Counted from the first letter of the stretch, positions 10,937-19,347 are shown. The stretch is 64,000 bases of DNA from Acinetobacter silvestris (GCF_002135235.1 NZ_NEGB01000009.1:36204-100203); one strand, 5' to 3'. A program made the numbers and translations. The notes: a model not told the origin generated them from the letters alone.

Positions 10937-12130
10937 TTAATCTTTTAAAACTGCTTCAAACGATTTTAGACGTTTATAAATAGATAACAATTCAATAATC
11001 GTCGGCCATGAACTAATCAGGTACTGAAATGAACTTCTGACTTGATCAAAGACATTATTAATTTGCGACATTAAACCTAAGGTCATCTTACCCGCAGCAA
11101 TGCTGGGGAATAACACAAATAAACTATAAATATTATCTAACTGTAAATACCAAATACGCGCTAAATTAAAATACACATAATGAAAATACAAACGGAAATA
11201 GTTAAAACGTACCTTACCAAACAACTCTTTTAACGTCTGTGGGTCAGCCCGATCAGCATGATCCTCCCCATAAACCAACTCTTTACGGTAAGCAGCTTCT
11301 ACTTTCTGATTATTAAATTCTAAACCTGGTAACTTAATACCAATTGCTGCTAATACCACAGTACCAAACAGCGCCCAAACAATAGCAGCCCAGACCAACG
11401 AATGCGGAATAGCGCCGACTATAGGCAAGGCTGTAACATGTTCAGATAACTTAAACAAAATTGGTAAAAAAGCAATCAGCGTCATGACTGCTTTAATAAA
11501 GTTAACACCCAAGTTTTCCATTGTCGTTGCAAAACGCATCGTATCTTCTTGAATACGCTGCGATGCACCTTCAATATGACGTAATCGGATCCAATGTTCC
11601 GTATAATATTCATTCATTGCGGTACGCCAACGGAAAATATAATGGCTAACAAAGAACGAATTTAGAATCGACAAGGTCACGGCAACCATCGCAATATATA
11701 AAAAGGTCAGAACCCCTAAATACAAATCTTTGACATCCCCACCATGTTCTAACATTTTTTGGATTAAATCATAAAATGGGTTGTACCATGCATTAATCAA
11801 TACCCCCACTTGTACGCCAAACCAAATATTGAATAAAATAAATGCAGAACCCCACACCGACCATTTTTGCCAAGTGTTTTTAGATTTTACTTGCCAAAAA
11901 ACTGCAAAAATTGCCGTCGAGACAAAGAACCATAAATAAAACCATAAAAACTGTGCTGACCAAAATCGCGTTACATCTACAGGCAATTCTGCTGTTGCAT
12001 AATTGACTGGAAAGCCAATAAATGTACCCCATGTCTTTCCACCGGAGTACCATAAAACTAAATTGATGATAAACCAAATCACCAACGTACTAATAAACCA
12101 CCGTGGATTCGGGAAAAATGACTTAAACAT
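10937..12130 (-). CDS. sbmA: SbmA/BacA-like peptide antibiotic transporter
   Basis: SbmA-type proteins are homodimeric, proton-driven inner-membrane importers of antimicrobial peptides such as microcins and bleomycin; they resemble the membrane half of an ABC transporter but lack an ATPase domain. The 397-residue protein starts with [12 protein letters not shown] and shows the family pattern: the motif [14 protein letters not shown] near residue 170, [13 protein letters not shown] near 195, and the late [21 protein letters not shown]. About seven or eight membrane segments are visible. AAGGATAG provides the ribosome site. No ATPase gene is adjacent, in keeping with SbmA rather than a full ABC exporter. 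Confidence 0.9.
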   Translation of the reverse strand: MFKSFFPNPRWFISTLVIWFIINLVLWYSGGKTWGTFIGFPVNYATAELPVDVTRFWSAQFLWFYLWFFVSTAIFAVFWQVKSKNTWQKWSVWGSAFILFNIWFGVQVGVLINAWYNPFYDLIQKMLEHGGDVKDLYLGVLTFLYIAMVAVTLSILNSFFVSHYIFRWRTAMNEYYTEHWIRLRHIEGASQRIQEDTMRFATTMENLGVNFIKAVMTLIAFLPILFKLSEHVTALPIVGAIPHSLVWAAIVWALFGTVVLAAIGIKLPGLEFNNQKVEAAYRKELVYGEDHADRADPQTLKELFGKVRFNYFRLYFHYVYFNLARIWYLQLDNIYSLFVLFPSIAAGKMTLGLMSQINNVFDQVRSSFQYLISSWPTIIELLSIYKRLKSFEAVLKD

Positions 12131-12542
12131 TCAGTGTTACTATCCTTAAATATTATTTTAACTACTTTGCCTTGATACTAATCTTAAAAGCTTAATTTTG
12201 CTTAAAACTTTTTGAAGTGTTTTGTTTATCTTCTTCAGTTATTCTTTACTAATATTACCGTTATTCAGCTCAAATACGTTCATTCAAAATTATGTTCTCA
12301 ATCCGCTAATACTACTTTGTACTTTCAACATTTTTTTGAATGTAGACGATAACCTTACTCTCAAACAAGGACTAAAAGTGAACCTATAGTTTTCTGAGAA
12401 AATCATAAAATAGCTATTAAATTAATACTTTAATTAAATAGCCATTTAACCTTTATTTATACAGTAAGCAACATCTACGGCTCCAATATCATTTAAAACT
12501 AAAACAATCATTTCAGCCAAAATTTTAAAACAATACCTTTGC
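12131..12542. other. Intergenic gap of 412 bp
   Basis: This AT-rich stretch between two minus-strand genes contains the probable glpK terminator near 12408-12447 and, towards 12131-12300, room for the promoter of the SbmA-like gene. I see no reading frame or RNA gene here. Confidence 0.6.
12408..12447 (-). terminator. Probable glpK terminator
   Basis: An 18-base hairpin (16 of 18 pairs, four-base loop) is formed by AAATAGCTATTAAATTAA and its partner ending TAGCCATTT. On the minus strand it is followed by TATTTTATG, about 95 bp beyond the glpK stop. Confidence 0.6.
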
Positions 12543-14024
12543 TTAGCTCGATTTCGCTCGTTTCAAAGCCTCATTCCATTGATTCAAATGAAATTGACGT
12601 TGATCATCACTCATGTTTGGTTCAAAACAACGATCAAGCCGCCATAATTTTGAAATTTCATCTAAATTAGAAAACATACCGACTTTTAAACCCGCCATCG
12701 CTGCTGCGCCCCATGCGGTTGATTCCAACATTTTAGGACGCAACACAGGTACATTTAAAATATCAGCCTGAAATTGCATCAACATATCATTTTGACTGGC
12801 ACCACCATCAACCCGTAATTCTTTTAATGGCTTGCCGATATCTGACTGCATCGCCGTTAAAACATCAGACACTTGAAAAGCAATGGCTTCCAACGCGGCG
12901 CGAGCAATATGTGACTTATTGGTTCCACGTGACATGCCACAAAGTAATGCACGTGCATCACTATCCCAATGTGGTGCCCCTAAACCTGTAAATGCAGGTA
13001 CTAACACCACACCATCAGTATCTTTAACCTGACAGGCAAGTGCTTCAACTTCAGCACTATTTTTGATAATTCCTAAGCCATCCCGAAGCCATTGCACAAT
13101 GGCTCCAGCCATGAAGACACTGCCCTCTAATGCATAATTAGTATGATTTTGACAATTCCATGCCAAAGTCGTGAGTAATTGATTTTGACTATATTGAATA
13201 TCTGAACCTGTATTAAACAGCATAAAACACCCTGTTCCATAGGTATTCTTTGCGGTTCCTGCCTCAAAGCAAGACTGCCCAAACAATGCTGCTTGTTGAT
13301 CGCCCAAGATGCCAGTAATCGGAATATCTGCGCCTAGCAATCCAGATGCTGTATTGGCAATATAAGTATCAGAAGAAATAATTCGAGGTAAAACAGACCT
13401 TGGAATATTAAATAACTCAAGTAATTCCTCATCCCATTGCTGTGTTTTAAGATTCATGAGCATGGTTCGAGAAGCATTGCTCATTTCAATCACATGCTCA
13501 GCACCTTGGGTTAAATTCCAAATCAGCCAACTATCAATTGTTCCAAAAGCTACATGCCCCTGATGCGCCAATTCACGTAAGCCATCGACATGATCCAACA
13601 ACCAAACTAATTTACCCGCACTAAAATAAGGATCAATGCGTAAACCTGTAGTTTTGTGAATTTTATCTGCTAAGTTTTGTTGTAATAATTGATTGCACCA
13701 ATCTACAGCACGACGATCTTGCCAAACAATTGCAGGTGCGAGTGGACGGCCTGTACGCTTATCCCACACGACTGTCGTTTCTCGCTGATTCGTTAAGCCT
13801 AATGCCTTAATATCTTTAGCTAATAATCGGGCAGATGCGATAGCTTGCTGTACCACGGCAATTTGTGTAGTCCAAATTTCCTGTGCATCTTGCTCAACCC
13901 AACCCGAATGCGGTGTTTTAATTTGAATTTCTCTCTGAGCTGTTGCATGAACCTTTCCATGTTCATCAAAAATGATTGCTCGGCTAGATGTCGTTCCTTG
14001 ATCGAGTGCAAGTAAATAGCTCAT
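12543..14024 (-). CDS. glpK: Glycerol kinase
   Basis: GlpK phosphorylates glycerol with ATP to glycerol 3-phosphate in the cytoplasm. The 493-residue length and motifs are those of the FGGY kinase family: DQGTTSSRAIIFD at residues 8-20, QRETTVVWDKRTGRPL near 80, the GDQQAALFGQ adenine/phosphate motif near 240, and the FGGY signature region LRVDGGASQNDMLMQFQ near 400. No glpF or glpD lies beside it in this window. It is divergent from ssrA, with about 130 bp between. Confidence 0.97.
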   Translation of the reverse strand: MSYLLALDQGTTSSRAIIFDEHGKVHATAQREIQIKTPHSGWVEQDAQEIWTTQIAVVQQAIASARLLAKDIKALGLTNQRETTVVWDKRTGRPLAPAIVWQDRRAVDWCNQLLQQNLADKIHKTTGLRIDPYFSAGKLVWLLDHVDGLRELAHQGHVAFGTIDSWLIWNLTQGAEHVIEMSNASRTMLMNLKTQQWDEELLELFNIPRSVLPRIISSDTYIANTASGLLGADIPITGILGDQQAALFGQSCFEAGTAKNTYGTGCFMLFNTGSDIQYSQNQLLTTLAWNCQNHTNYALEGSVFMAGAIVQWLRDGLGIIKNSAEVEALACQVKDTDGVVLVPAFTGLGAPHWDSDARALLCGMSRGTNKSHIARAALEAIAFQVSDVLTAMQSDIGKPLKELRVDGGASQNDMLMQFQADILNVPVLRPKMLESTAWGAAAMAGLKVGMFSNLDEISKLWRLDRCFEPNMSDDQRQFHLNQWNEALKRAKSS

Positions 14025-14135
14025 ATTTTTTATTTTTACTCTTAAAAAAAAGCGATCTTACCTTAATTTTGTATTTATTCGCATCATATTGTGTCTGGCA
14101 ATAAGAAAATGCATAGCAATTTTCTATATTCATGC

Positions 14136-14141
14136 TATGAT
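14136..14141 (+). promoter_or_regulatory. Candidate -10 box of ssrA
   Basis: TATGAT lies 14 bases before the mature tmRNA 5' end. No convincing -35 box is seen at the right distance. Confidence 0.4.
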
Positions 14142-14154
14142 CTCAATGTACTTT

Positions 14155-14513
14155 GGGGATGTTCTTGGCTTCGACGCTGGTGATGAAACTCATAGATGCA
14201 TGCCGAGAGCGCATTTTCTCTCGTAAATCAAATTTGCATTTTTTAGTCGCAAACGACGAATCATACGCTCTAGCTGCCTAAGGGCAGCTTGTCCGCCTCT
14301 CCGAATACTTGTGGTTAGAGAGTCCGACTGAAGCGCACGCACACAAGTCCGTATTAAAGCCACGCCTCGGGGCTTTGTACTAAATTTAGAGGATCGCCTG
14401 AGTACCCTGTTCGTCGGGTCACAAAGGGTTAAAATAATAGACGATATCTAAGCATGTAGTATTCTCGAGCGTAGTGCTGGCGGACGCGGGTTCGACTCCC
14501 GCCATCTCCACCA
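14155..14513 (+). ncRNA. ssrA: Transfer-messenger RNA (tmRNA)
   Basis: tmRNA rescues stalled ribosomes with SmpB and tags the unfinished protein for proteolysis. The 5' end GGGGATG pairs with CATCTCC just before the 3' ACCA, giving the tRNA-like acceptor stem, and GGTTCGACTCCC forms the T arm. The tag frame at 14249-14281 reads GCA AAC GAC GAA TCA TAC GCT CTA GCT GCC TAA, encoding ANDESYALAA, whose ALAA end is the ClpXP/ClpAP signal. The encoded CCA end is present. The 3' end serves as the attachment site of the degraded element that follows. Confidence 0.97.
14491..14513 (+). other. Candidate attL at the ssrA 3' end
   Basis: The T-arm and acceptor bases of ssrA, including CCGCCATC at 14499-14506, recur in degenerate form at 21072-21090. 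A truncated tyrosine integrase starts 190 bp downstream, the standard arrangement of elements that integrate into ssrA. Confidence 0.6.
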
Positions 14514-14528
14514 ATATTCTTAATTAAG

Positions 14529-14560
14529 ATCAATCATGATTCATCATGGTTGATTTTTTT
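14529..14560 (+). terminator. Terminator after ssrA
   Basis: ATCAATCATGA and TCATGGTTGAT pair over 11 positions with one wobble around a TTCA loop and are followed by eight T. It lies inside the inserted element, so it is supplied by the element rather than the original locus. Confidence 0.75.
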
Positions 14561-14670
14561 TGCCCTTTTATCAGTGAATATCAATAACTTACAGTAAATA
14601 TGATTAGTCACAGTCAATCATCGTTCATCATATACAGCATCTATTAATCACCATCAATCATGATATGATG
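14529..14670 (+). repeat. Three TCAATCAT repeats, possible integrase arm sites
   Basis: Related sequences beginning RTCAATCATSRT occur at 14529-14547, 14613-14631 and 14653-14670, between attL and the integrase start. Repeated short sites here are usual for the arm-type binding sites of tyrosine integrases. The function is inferred from position. Confidence 0.4.
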
Positions 14671-14697
14671 TTACACAGGTGTGACACGTGTGTAACA
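14669..14697. promoter_or_regulatory. 29-bp palindrome before the integrase gene
   Basis: Half-sites TGTTACACAGGTGT and ACACGTGTGTAACA flank one central base and match at 13 of 14 positions as inverted repeats. The palindrome ends four bases before the integrase ATG, where a repressor would block initiation. It is a likely operator for autoregulation or element control. Confidence 0.55.
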
Positions 14698-14701
14698 GGC
14701 T

Positions 14702-14981
14702 ATGCTTTCAGACTCTCAAGTAAGAAGTTTAAAACCACAAGAAAAAAGATATTCCCTAGCAGATGGTGAAGGCTTATCTATTGATGTATCCCCTACTGGT
14801 AAAAAGAAATGGATTCTTTCTTACCGGGTGCATGGAAAACAGACTCGTAAAAGTTTGGGTGAATATCCAGATGTTGGTTGCAAGGATGCTCGGAATTTAG
14901 CACGTCAATTTAAAGCTGAAGCACAAGGCAAAGTATTAGACTCACCAACTGTTAAGTCGGTTGTAGATGAATGGCTCAAGC
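14702..14981 (+). pseudogene. Truncated tyrosine integrase, N-terminal part only
   Basis: About 93 residues match the N-terminal DUF4102/arm-binding domain and the start of the SAM-like domain of P4-type integrases: MLSDSQVRSLKPQEKRYSLADG, then GLSIDVSPTGKKKWILSYRV, KSLGEYPDVGCKDARNLA and TVKSVVDEWLKLM. Intact members have about 400 residues with an R-H-R-Y catalytic domain, none of which is here. The frame runs into an IS256-type remnant at about 14980 and ends after nine foreign residues at 15016. The element can no longer excise by its own integrase. Confidence 0.85.
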
Positions 14982-15212
14982 TAATGACCCTCCGTCTGGT
15001 GTGGATACTGTTTTAGCACTAAAGCCATTTCGAGTATTTACTCCTTTTTTAGATTGATGTTTTTCATAGCCTAAATGCTCAGACAGTTCAGTATTTAACG
15101 CTGTTTCGATCATGAACTTTTTAAAGACAGCGGTCAGTTGGTTTAGATCTTCTGGTGTCTTTAAGCTTTTAGCTAATTCAACGGCCATACTTTTGATTAT
15201 TGCTTCATCCAT
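14976..15212 (-). pseudogene. IS256-family transposase fragment (N-terminus)
   Basis: The 78-residue frame starts MDEAIIKSMAVELAKSLKTP and contains LNTELSEHLGYEKHQSK and NTRNGFSAKTVSTPDG, the conserved N-terminal region of IS256-type Mutator transposases, which normally exceed 380 residues. It stops at the junction with the integrase fragment, so the catalytic DDE part is lost. Confidence 0.8.
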
Positions 15213-15287
15213 GTGAAGTACCTCTTATAATTATCCATAGAAGGATAAATGAAAATTAAGTACTTACACAAAATTTAGAACAGTCCC
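14982..15287 (-). mobile_element. Remnant of an IS256-type insertion sequence
   Basis: One IS end survives. The bases at about 15262-15287, read from outside in, begin GGGACTGTTCTAAATTTTGT, as expected of an IS256-type terminal repeat, and the transposase start lies about 75 bp inside it. The other end and most of the transposase are gone. The deletion joined the IS interior to the integrase gene. Just beyond the surviving end, a plus-strand frame ending at 15362 (last residues TEIETYISSYI) may be the tail of the gene into which the IS inserted. Confidence 0.65.
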
Positions 15288-15387
15288 AATAGATACAGCT
15301 AAACTTACTCCAAAAAGTGCTCTAACCGAAATAGAAACATATATTAGCTCCTACATTTAACATAATGGCCGTTATGCGAAATCGCCC

Positions 15388-15975
15388 TCACTTAAGGGCT
15401 TTTCCAAATAATTCTTTTTCAACTTTACGCCGATTCACCAAACCCTGCATCGTCTTACCACCAGCCTTGACCCACACATCGAACTGATTTGCAGCAGCCT
15501 GATAATCGCCTGCATTGAGTCTTTTAAGTAAAGTCGAATCTTTAAATGCCCCAGTACCAATGTTGTAAGTCAGTGAGACTAACGCATCAAATTGATTCTG
15601 ATTTAAAGGCACATTCACAGCATCATTTACAGCCTGTTCAAATTTCTTTAAATCATGTGCCATATAAACTTTGGCTTGTGCTTCAGTGCAAGTATCGCCT
15701 TTTTTAACCCTTATGCCATTTGGATAAATCGTGGTACCAAAACCAATGGTCCAAACACCCACCCCATCATCATAGGCAACTAGACGTTTCCCCTCAAAAC
15801 CACAGATCAGATCCACACCAAATTTACTGACCGACATTACATCTACTGCAATACCCAGCATATCGGAAATTACTGTATCTGAAGCTGTAGCGATTGCAGT
15901 ATTGGCAGCATCAACTTGTTTCTGAGTGAGTCGACCGCCGCTGATTTTTCTTAAAAAATCAAATATCTGTTTCAT
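15388..15975 (-). CDS. Phage endolysin, GH24 (T4-type) lysozyme
   Basis: The enzyme cleaves the N-acetylmuramic acid-N-acetylglucosamine bond of peptidoglycan during phage release. Counting from the ATG at 15975, which has AAGGAAAG eight bases upstream, the protein has 195 residues and a catalytic triad E61, D70, T76 in CGFEGKRLVAYDDGVGVWTIGFG; the 9 and 6 residue spacings equal those of T4 lysozyme. A TTG five codons earlier is a poorer start. An N-terminal helical region of about 45 residues precedes the catalytic domain; a signal-arrest segment is not obvious. The gene looks intact in an otherwise broken prophage. Confidence 0.9.
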   Translation of the reverse strand: MKQIFDFLRKISGGRLTQKQVDAANTAIATASDTVISDMLGIAVDVMSVSKFGVDLICGFEGKRLVAYDDGVGVWTIGFGTTIYPNGIRVKKGDTCTEAQAKVYMAHDLKKFEQAVNDAVNVPLNQNQFDALVSLTYNIGTGAFKDSTLLKRLNAGDYQAAANQFDVWVKAGGKTMQGLVNRRKVEKELFGKALK

Positions 15976-16031
15976 TTTACTTTCCTTCAAGTATTAAAAA
16001 ACCGCCCTAAGGCGGCATATCATTTGGTGCG

Positions 16032-16910
16032 TTATTTCTTCAAATCTTCTCTAGCTTCTTTAAGCTCTTTAACAACTTCAATAATGGTCTTACCAAGTAA
16101 ATCAGCACCAGTAAACGCGAGTGCAACCCCATTCAATGCTGATGCAGATACATTGGCATTGGCTTGTTTGTTTGCACCGACTAAATCAGGCGTAATTTCA
16201 GGATAGATTTTTAAAGTTGCTGTCGCTCCACCTGCTGTCACATCTTCAAGTACAACAAACTGCATCAGTTTGCCGTAAGATTTACGGGTCAATGGGTGCA
16301 GCATTTCAACGCCAGTCAATGTAAATACTTGACCCGCTTTGATTTCATCACCATTGGACAAACCGCCCACGGTCAAAGTACCACCTGTTTGACCTGCACC
16401 ATTCACGGTGATACCAGATGTTTTGCCATTTTCTTGACGGTAAATATGCTCTGACTCGACAAAGTCAAAACCACGCGCACGACCTACATAGCCTTCTTTA
16501 TATTGCTTGGCGATTTCAGCATTTGGGTTGAACAGAGTGCCTGAGGTATCGACAATGCCATTGGTAAATTCAGATGACAGTAATGCAATACGACCTGCTG
16601 TAGGTGTTAATGAACGTGCAAGCATTTCACGAGCACGACCAAATGGTGCTAAAGGTGAGGCTTCATTAGCGCCAATCAAAGTACCGTTATTGACAGTCAC
16701 AATTGCACGTTTCAATAAGTCTGCATCAAGATCCGTGGCTAATGATTGAATTGCAGGCTTTAAAAAACGATCTTTGAATTGAGTCAAATTTAAGGCTTGT
16801 TCAGCAGCCCCAAATTGCAAAGAGACGTGCTTTTGAGTATCTACTTTTAAAATGCGAGATGATTCTTGTGTATTTAAACTCGCATCTGCACTGTTGTATT
16901 CTTTAACCGA
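16032..16910 (-). pseudogene. P22-type major coat protein, 5'-truncated
   Basis: The frame resembles the P22 gene-5 coat family of HK97-fold capsid proteins. Typical parts are the helical LNLTQFKDRFLKPAIQSLATDLDADLL stretch, a REMLARSLTPTAGRIALLSSEF core, the insertion-domain-like GDEIKAGQVFTLTGVEMLHP region and a small-residue-rich end. The open frame continues upstream of any start codon to a stop at 16911-16913, and about 290 residues remain of a protein that usually exceeds 400. The N-terminal third is missing. At about 16905 it is joined directly to an ssb fragment on the other strand, so the gene cannot be expressed as intact capsid protein. Confidence 0.8.
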
Positions 16911-17054
16911 TTAGCAGAGATTGCCAGTAAGTACCTCAAGAAAGGCGGTAAGGTTTATATAGAGGGTTCATTGCGTACACGTAAATGGAAAGACCAAAGC
17001 GGTAATGAAAAGGAAGTGACAGAAATTAGAGCAGATGTACTGCAATTGCTTTGA
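16911..17054 (+). pseudogene. ssb: Single-stranded DNA-binding protein fragment
   Basis: The plus-strand frame reads [20 protein letters not shown], then [20 protein letters not shown] and DVLQLL before a TGA at 17052-17054. This is the second half of the OB-fold of bacterial and phage SSB. The first half is absent, and the normal acidic C-terminal tail ending in DDIPF is also absent, since the frame stops right after the OB-fold. It has no start codon and is too short to be listed as a gene on its own. Confidence 0.82.
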
Positions 17055-17087
17055 TGTTGATAAGCCCCTTGTAAGGGGCTTTATATT

Positions 17088-18086
17088 TTATTCATTAAAA
17101 TTCATTTCATACGTTTTACCAAATCTAGGGTGGATTAAATCAACGTTTTGTTTCAACTCCTCTGGTGACTTAGCGAGTTTTAATAAGGTAATTAAAGATG
17201 CAAGATGCTCTCTTAACTTTGGATGACCTATATCAGAAGATAAGAATTGGTGTAATTTTGCTTTTTTTTCTAATTTACTTGCTTCTTTTTTTAACTCAGG
17301 TAGTAATTCAGGGGCTAATCGCTCATATACAAGTTCATTTGTTAGAGTTCCAATGAAACCTGGGCGAAAATTTGCCTGTTTAGGTGGATAAGGAAGATTA
17401 TAGAGTCTAAATATTTGACGATAATATTCATCAGGAAATGTCTTTAACCAAGGCTGTAATTCTTTTGCAACGAATGCTTCTAGGATTTTAGCTAAGGCAT
17501 TTTTCTCTCTATCCCTTTCATAGCCAGTTGCTTCATCAACAAGAGCCTGAACACCTACGTGAGCCAATCCGCGCATTAGTATATCGGCTTTTACTGCCTT
17601 ATTTAATTGAGATTGTTGTAGAGTTCTGGCATCTCGAGCTTTCAGCCAAACATCACAAACCTTAGGTAAAATTGATGCTGAGTAACCAGTCGTTTCTTTA
17701 CCATTATCCAAATATTTTATAGGTGTAAGGTCCTCAGTAGTAAAAACATTGCTAATAAAAGGATGTAAGGCCTTAGACGCAATAAAAAGAGGTAAAGGTC
17801 CATATTCAGAATCTTGATTATCTCTAAGCCTAACAGTTTTCCCCCCACTAGAACCAAGAGTACTATTGATACCATGCTCACTAATAATTCTGCGCCCATC
17901 TTCTAAGACAGCACAAGAAATATCAACATCACCAATAATCAATTCACCTCTATGGGTAGCCTTAGGTAAACCTGCTAGCTCTTTTCTTCTTTCCACTCCT
18001 TTCATAGCCCTAGCTTTTCTTTCATCAGCAGTCATTGCTTCTGCAGACGCTTTGCCACTATTAACTCTATTGTTCATATTTTTCAT
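17088..18086 (-). CDS. P63C-domain phage-associated protein
   Basis: The 332-residue product appears to carry the P63C domain, a region found in phage and prophage proteins of unknown function, at about residues 205-300 (FVAKELQPWLKTFPDEYYRQ, then IFRLYNLPYPP and the GTLTNELVYERLAPELLPEL segment). The N-terminal 60 residues are basic and Ala/Arg-rich, and an internal GLAHVGVQALVDEATGYERD motif is typical of these proteins. A GAAGA Shine-Dalgarno abuts the ATG, and a perfect 35-bp palindrome begins six bases further up, so expression is probably controlled. The gene looks intact. It adjoins the large repeat array and may act with it; that link is only positional. Confidence 0.78.
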   Translation of the reverse strand: MKNMNNRVNSGKASAEAMTADERKARAMKGVERRKELAGLPKATHRGELIIGDVDISCAVLEDGRRIISEHGINSTLGSSGGKTVRLRDNQDSEYGPLPLFIASKALHPFISNVFTTEDLTPIKYLDNGKETTGYSASILPKVCDVWLKARDARTLQQSQLNKAVKADILMRGLAHVGVQALVDEATGYERDREKNALAKILEAFVAKELQPWLKTFPDEYYRQIFRLYNLPYPPKQANFRPGFIGTLTNELVYERLAPELLPELKKEASKLEKKAKLHQFLSSDIGHPKLREHLASLITLLKLAKSPEELKQNVDLIHPRFGKTYEMNFNE

Positions 18087-18091
18087 TCTTC

Positions 18092-18126
18092 ATAACAATT
18101 ACAAGTAAAATACTTGTAATTGTTAT
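18092..18126. promoter_or_regulatory. Perfect 35-bp palindrome before the P63C gene
   Basis: Arms ATAACAATTACAAGTA and TACTTGTAATTGTTAT are exact inverted repeats around AAA. The site begins six bases upstream of the P63C start codon. A further half-like sequence AACTTGTAAAAAAT follows at about 18139. It could be a dimeric operator or a hairpin in the 5' leader. Confidence 0.65.
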
Positions 18127-18365
18127 TTTAATCAATATTAACTTGTAAAAAATAACAAAGGACATTTATAAATTTATCTACAGCATTTATTCACTACTAG
18201 AATTTAGGGCCTATCTCGATGGGCTTTTTAATGTGCTAATTTCTTTAACATTTTCTTTGACATTTTTTTAATGAAAAACTCAGTAAGCCTGTGAAATTAA
18301 ATATTAATGTTTTGACATTTTCACTGACAAAAACGCCATTAATTTAGATAAAGAATGTATTTCAA

Positions 18366-18480
18366 TTTAGGTGGACGAGATATATCGTAAATGAGGCATT
18401 AAATTGTACTTAAAGCTATATACGGTAATGGTTTAACCTACTTGATTAAAACGTCATTTTGTCAACCTACGTCAACCTAA
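18366..18480. repeat. Array unit A
   Basis: Upstream arm TTTAGGTGGACG at 18366-18377; tandem pair TGTCAACCTA / CGTCAACCTA at 18460-18479. The arm matches the reverse complement of the second copy at 11 of 12 positions. Confidence 0.65.
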
Positions 18481-18549
18481 ATAACTCGATTCTCTCTAAG
18501 TGCATCTAAGAAAATCCGTATCTCTTGCAGGACAAGCCTTATTAAATAT

Positions 18550-18660
18550 TTCCTTGATGCAGACAGAGCACAACACCTTTAAAAACAGCCTAAAACCCTT
18601 TCGTATTGGTCATTACAGCCAATTTAGATAAATACCATTTCATCAAGGTACATCAAGGAA
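18550..18660. repeat. Array unit B
   Basis: Upstream arm TTCCTTGATG at 18550-18559; pair CATCAAGGTA / CATCAAGGAA at 18641-18660. The arm is the exact reverse complement of the second copy (10 of 10). This is the only unit where CGT is replaced by CAT, and the arm has the matching change. Confidence 0.75.
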
Positions 18661-18683
18661 AACTCTTTATTTTGTCTCATTAC

Positions 18684-18796
18684 GTCCTGCACGAATTGGA
18701 TATACAGCACCCACCAATAAAACATACTGAAAGGCAGTACTGGTAGGCCATTCATTCATAATTGAAAATGCTGTTTTGTACAGCTACGTACAGCAG
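18684..18796. repeat. Array unit C (arm uncertain)
   Basis: Tandem pair TGTACAGCTA / CGTACAGCAG at 18777-18796. The only upstream partner I see is CCTGCACG near 18685, which matches poorly, so the arm may be lost. Confidence 0.45.
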
Positions 18797-18858
18797 TAAA
18801 TGCTATTCCCCCCCTGCAGAAAGCACTATATATTTTGGGATACAGGACCTAGGCAATT

Positions 18859-18980
18859 TACCTTGACGGCTATATATTAAAAAACAAGTTAAGAATATGA
18901 TTAAACCCTTATAAATAAAGCATTACAGTCATTTTAAACAATTTTTCAAAAGTAGCGTTTCGTCAAGGTACGTCAAGCTA
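18859..18980. repeat. Array unit D
   Basis: Upstream arm TACCTTGACG at 18859-18868; pair CGTCAAGGTA / CGTCAAGCTA at 18961-18980. The arm is the exact reverse complement of the first copy (10 of 10) and matches the second at 9 of 10. A further pair CGTATCACTA / CGTATAACAA follows at 18985-19004. Confidence 0.75.
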
Positions 18981-19039
18981 AATCCGTATCACTACGTATA
19001 ACAAAACTGCCTTAAATCTTGCATGACAGGATACTTATA

Positions 19040-19153
19040 TTTTGTTTGACAAGAGTGTGCTTAAAAAGCCCTATAAAATCCAATCAAAGCCAAGCGATAT
19101 AGGGCATACAACAATTTAAATAAAACATCATTTCGTCAAACTACGTCAAACAA
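19040..19153. repeat. Array unit E
   Basis: Upstream arm TTTTGTTTGAC at 19040-19050; pair CGTCAAACTA / CGTCAAACAA at 19134-19153. The arm is the exact complement of GTCAAACAAAA in and just after the second copy (11 of 11). Confidence 0.75.
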
Positions 19154-19250
19154 AAAATCTTGTTTCGTCATGCAAAACCAGTGATTTTTAGCGATACAAA
19201 ACCATCCAAAACATGAATAGTTTTCTATTCCGCCCAAGTAAGTTTATTTT

Positions 19251-19347
19251 GCTTTACGGCTCATTTGTATGAATTACGATATAAGCTAATCACAGTAAGG
19301 GTTTCAGCAGTTTTATCTTTTTCAATCCGTAAAGCTACGTAAAACAA
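19251..19347. repeat. Array unit F
   Basis: Upstream arm GCTTTACGG at 19251-19259; pair CGTAAAGCTA / CGTAAAACAA at 19328-19347. The arm is the exact complement of CCGTAAAGC spanning the first copy. The interior shares GATAT, CACAG, AAGG and CAGCAG blocks with unit G in the same order. Confidence 0.75.

Noticed and set aside
14702..15016. Complete small integrase-like gene
   Set aside because: The last nine residues come from the IS remnant and the catalytic domain is missing, so it is a truncated pseudogene.
16032..16820. Intact 262-codon phage gene starting at a TTG
   Set aside because: Family-like sequence continues upstream of the TTG without a start codon up to the ssb junction, so the gene is truncated.
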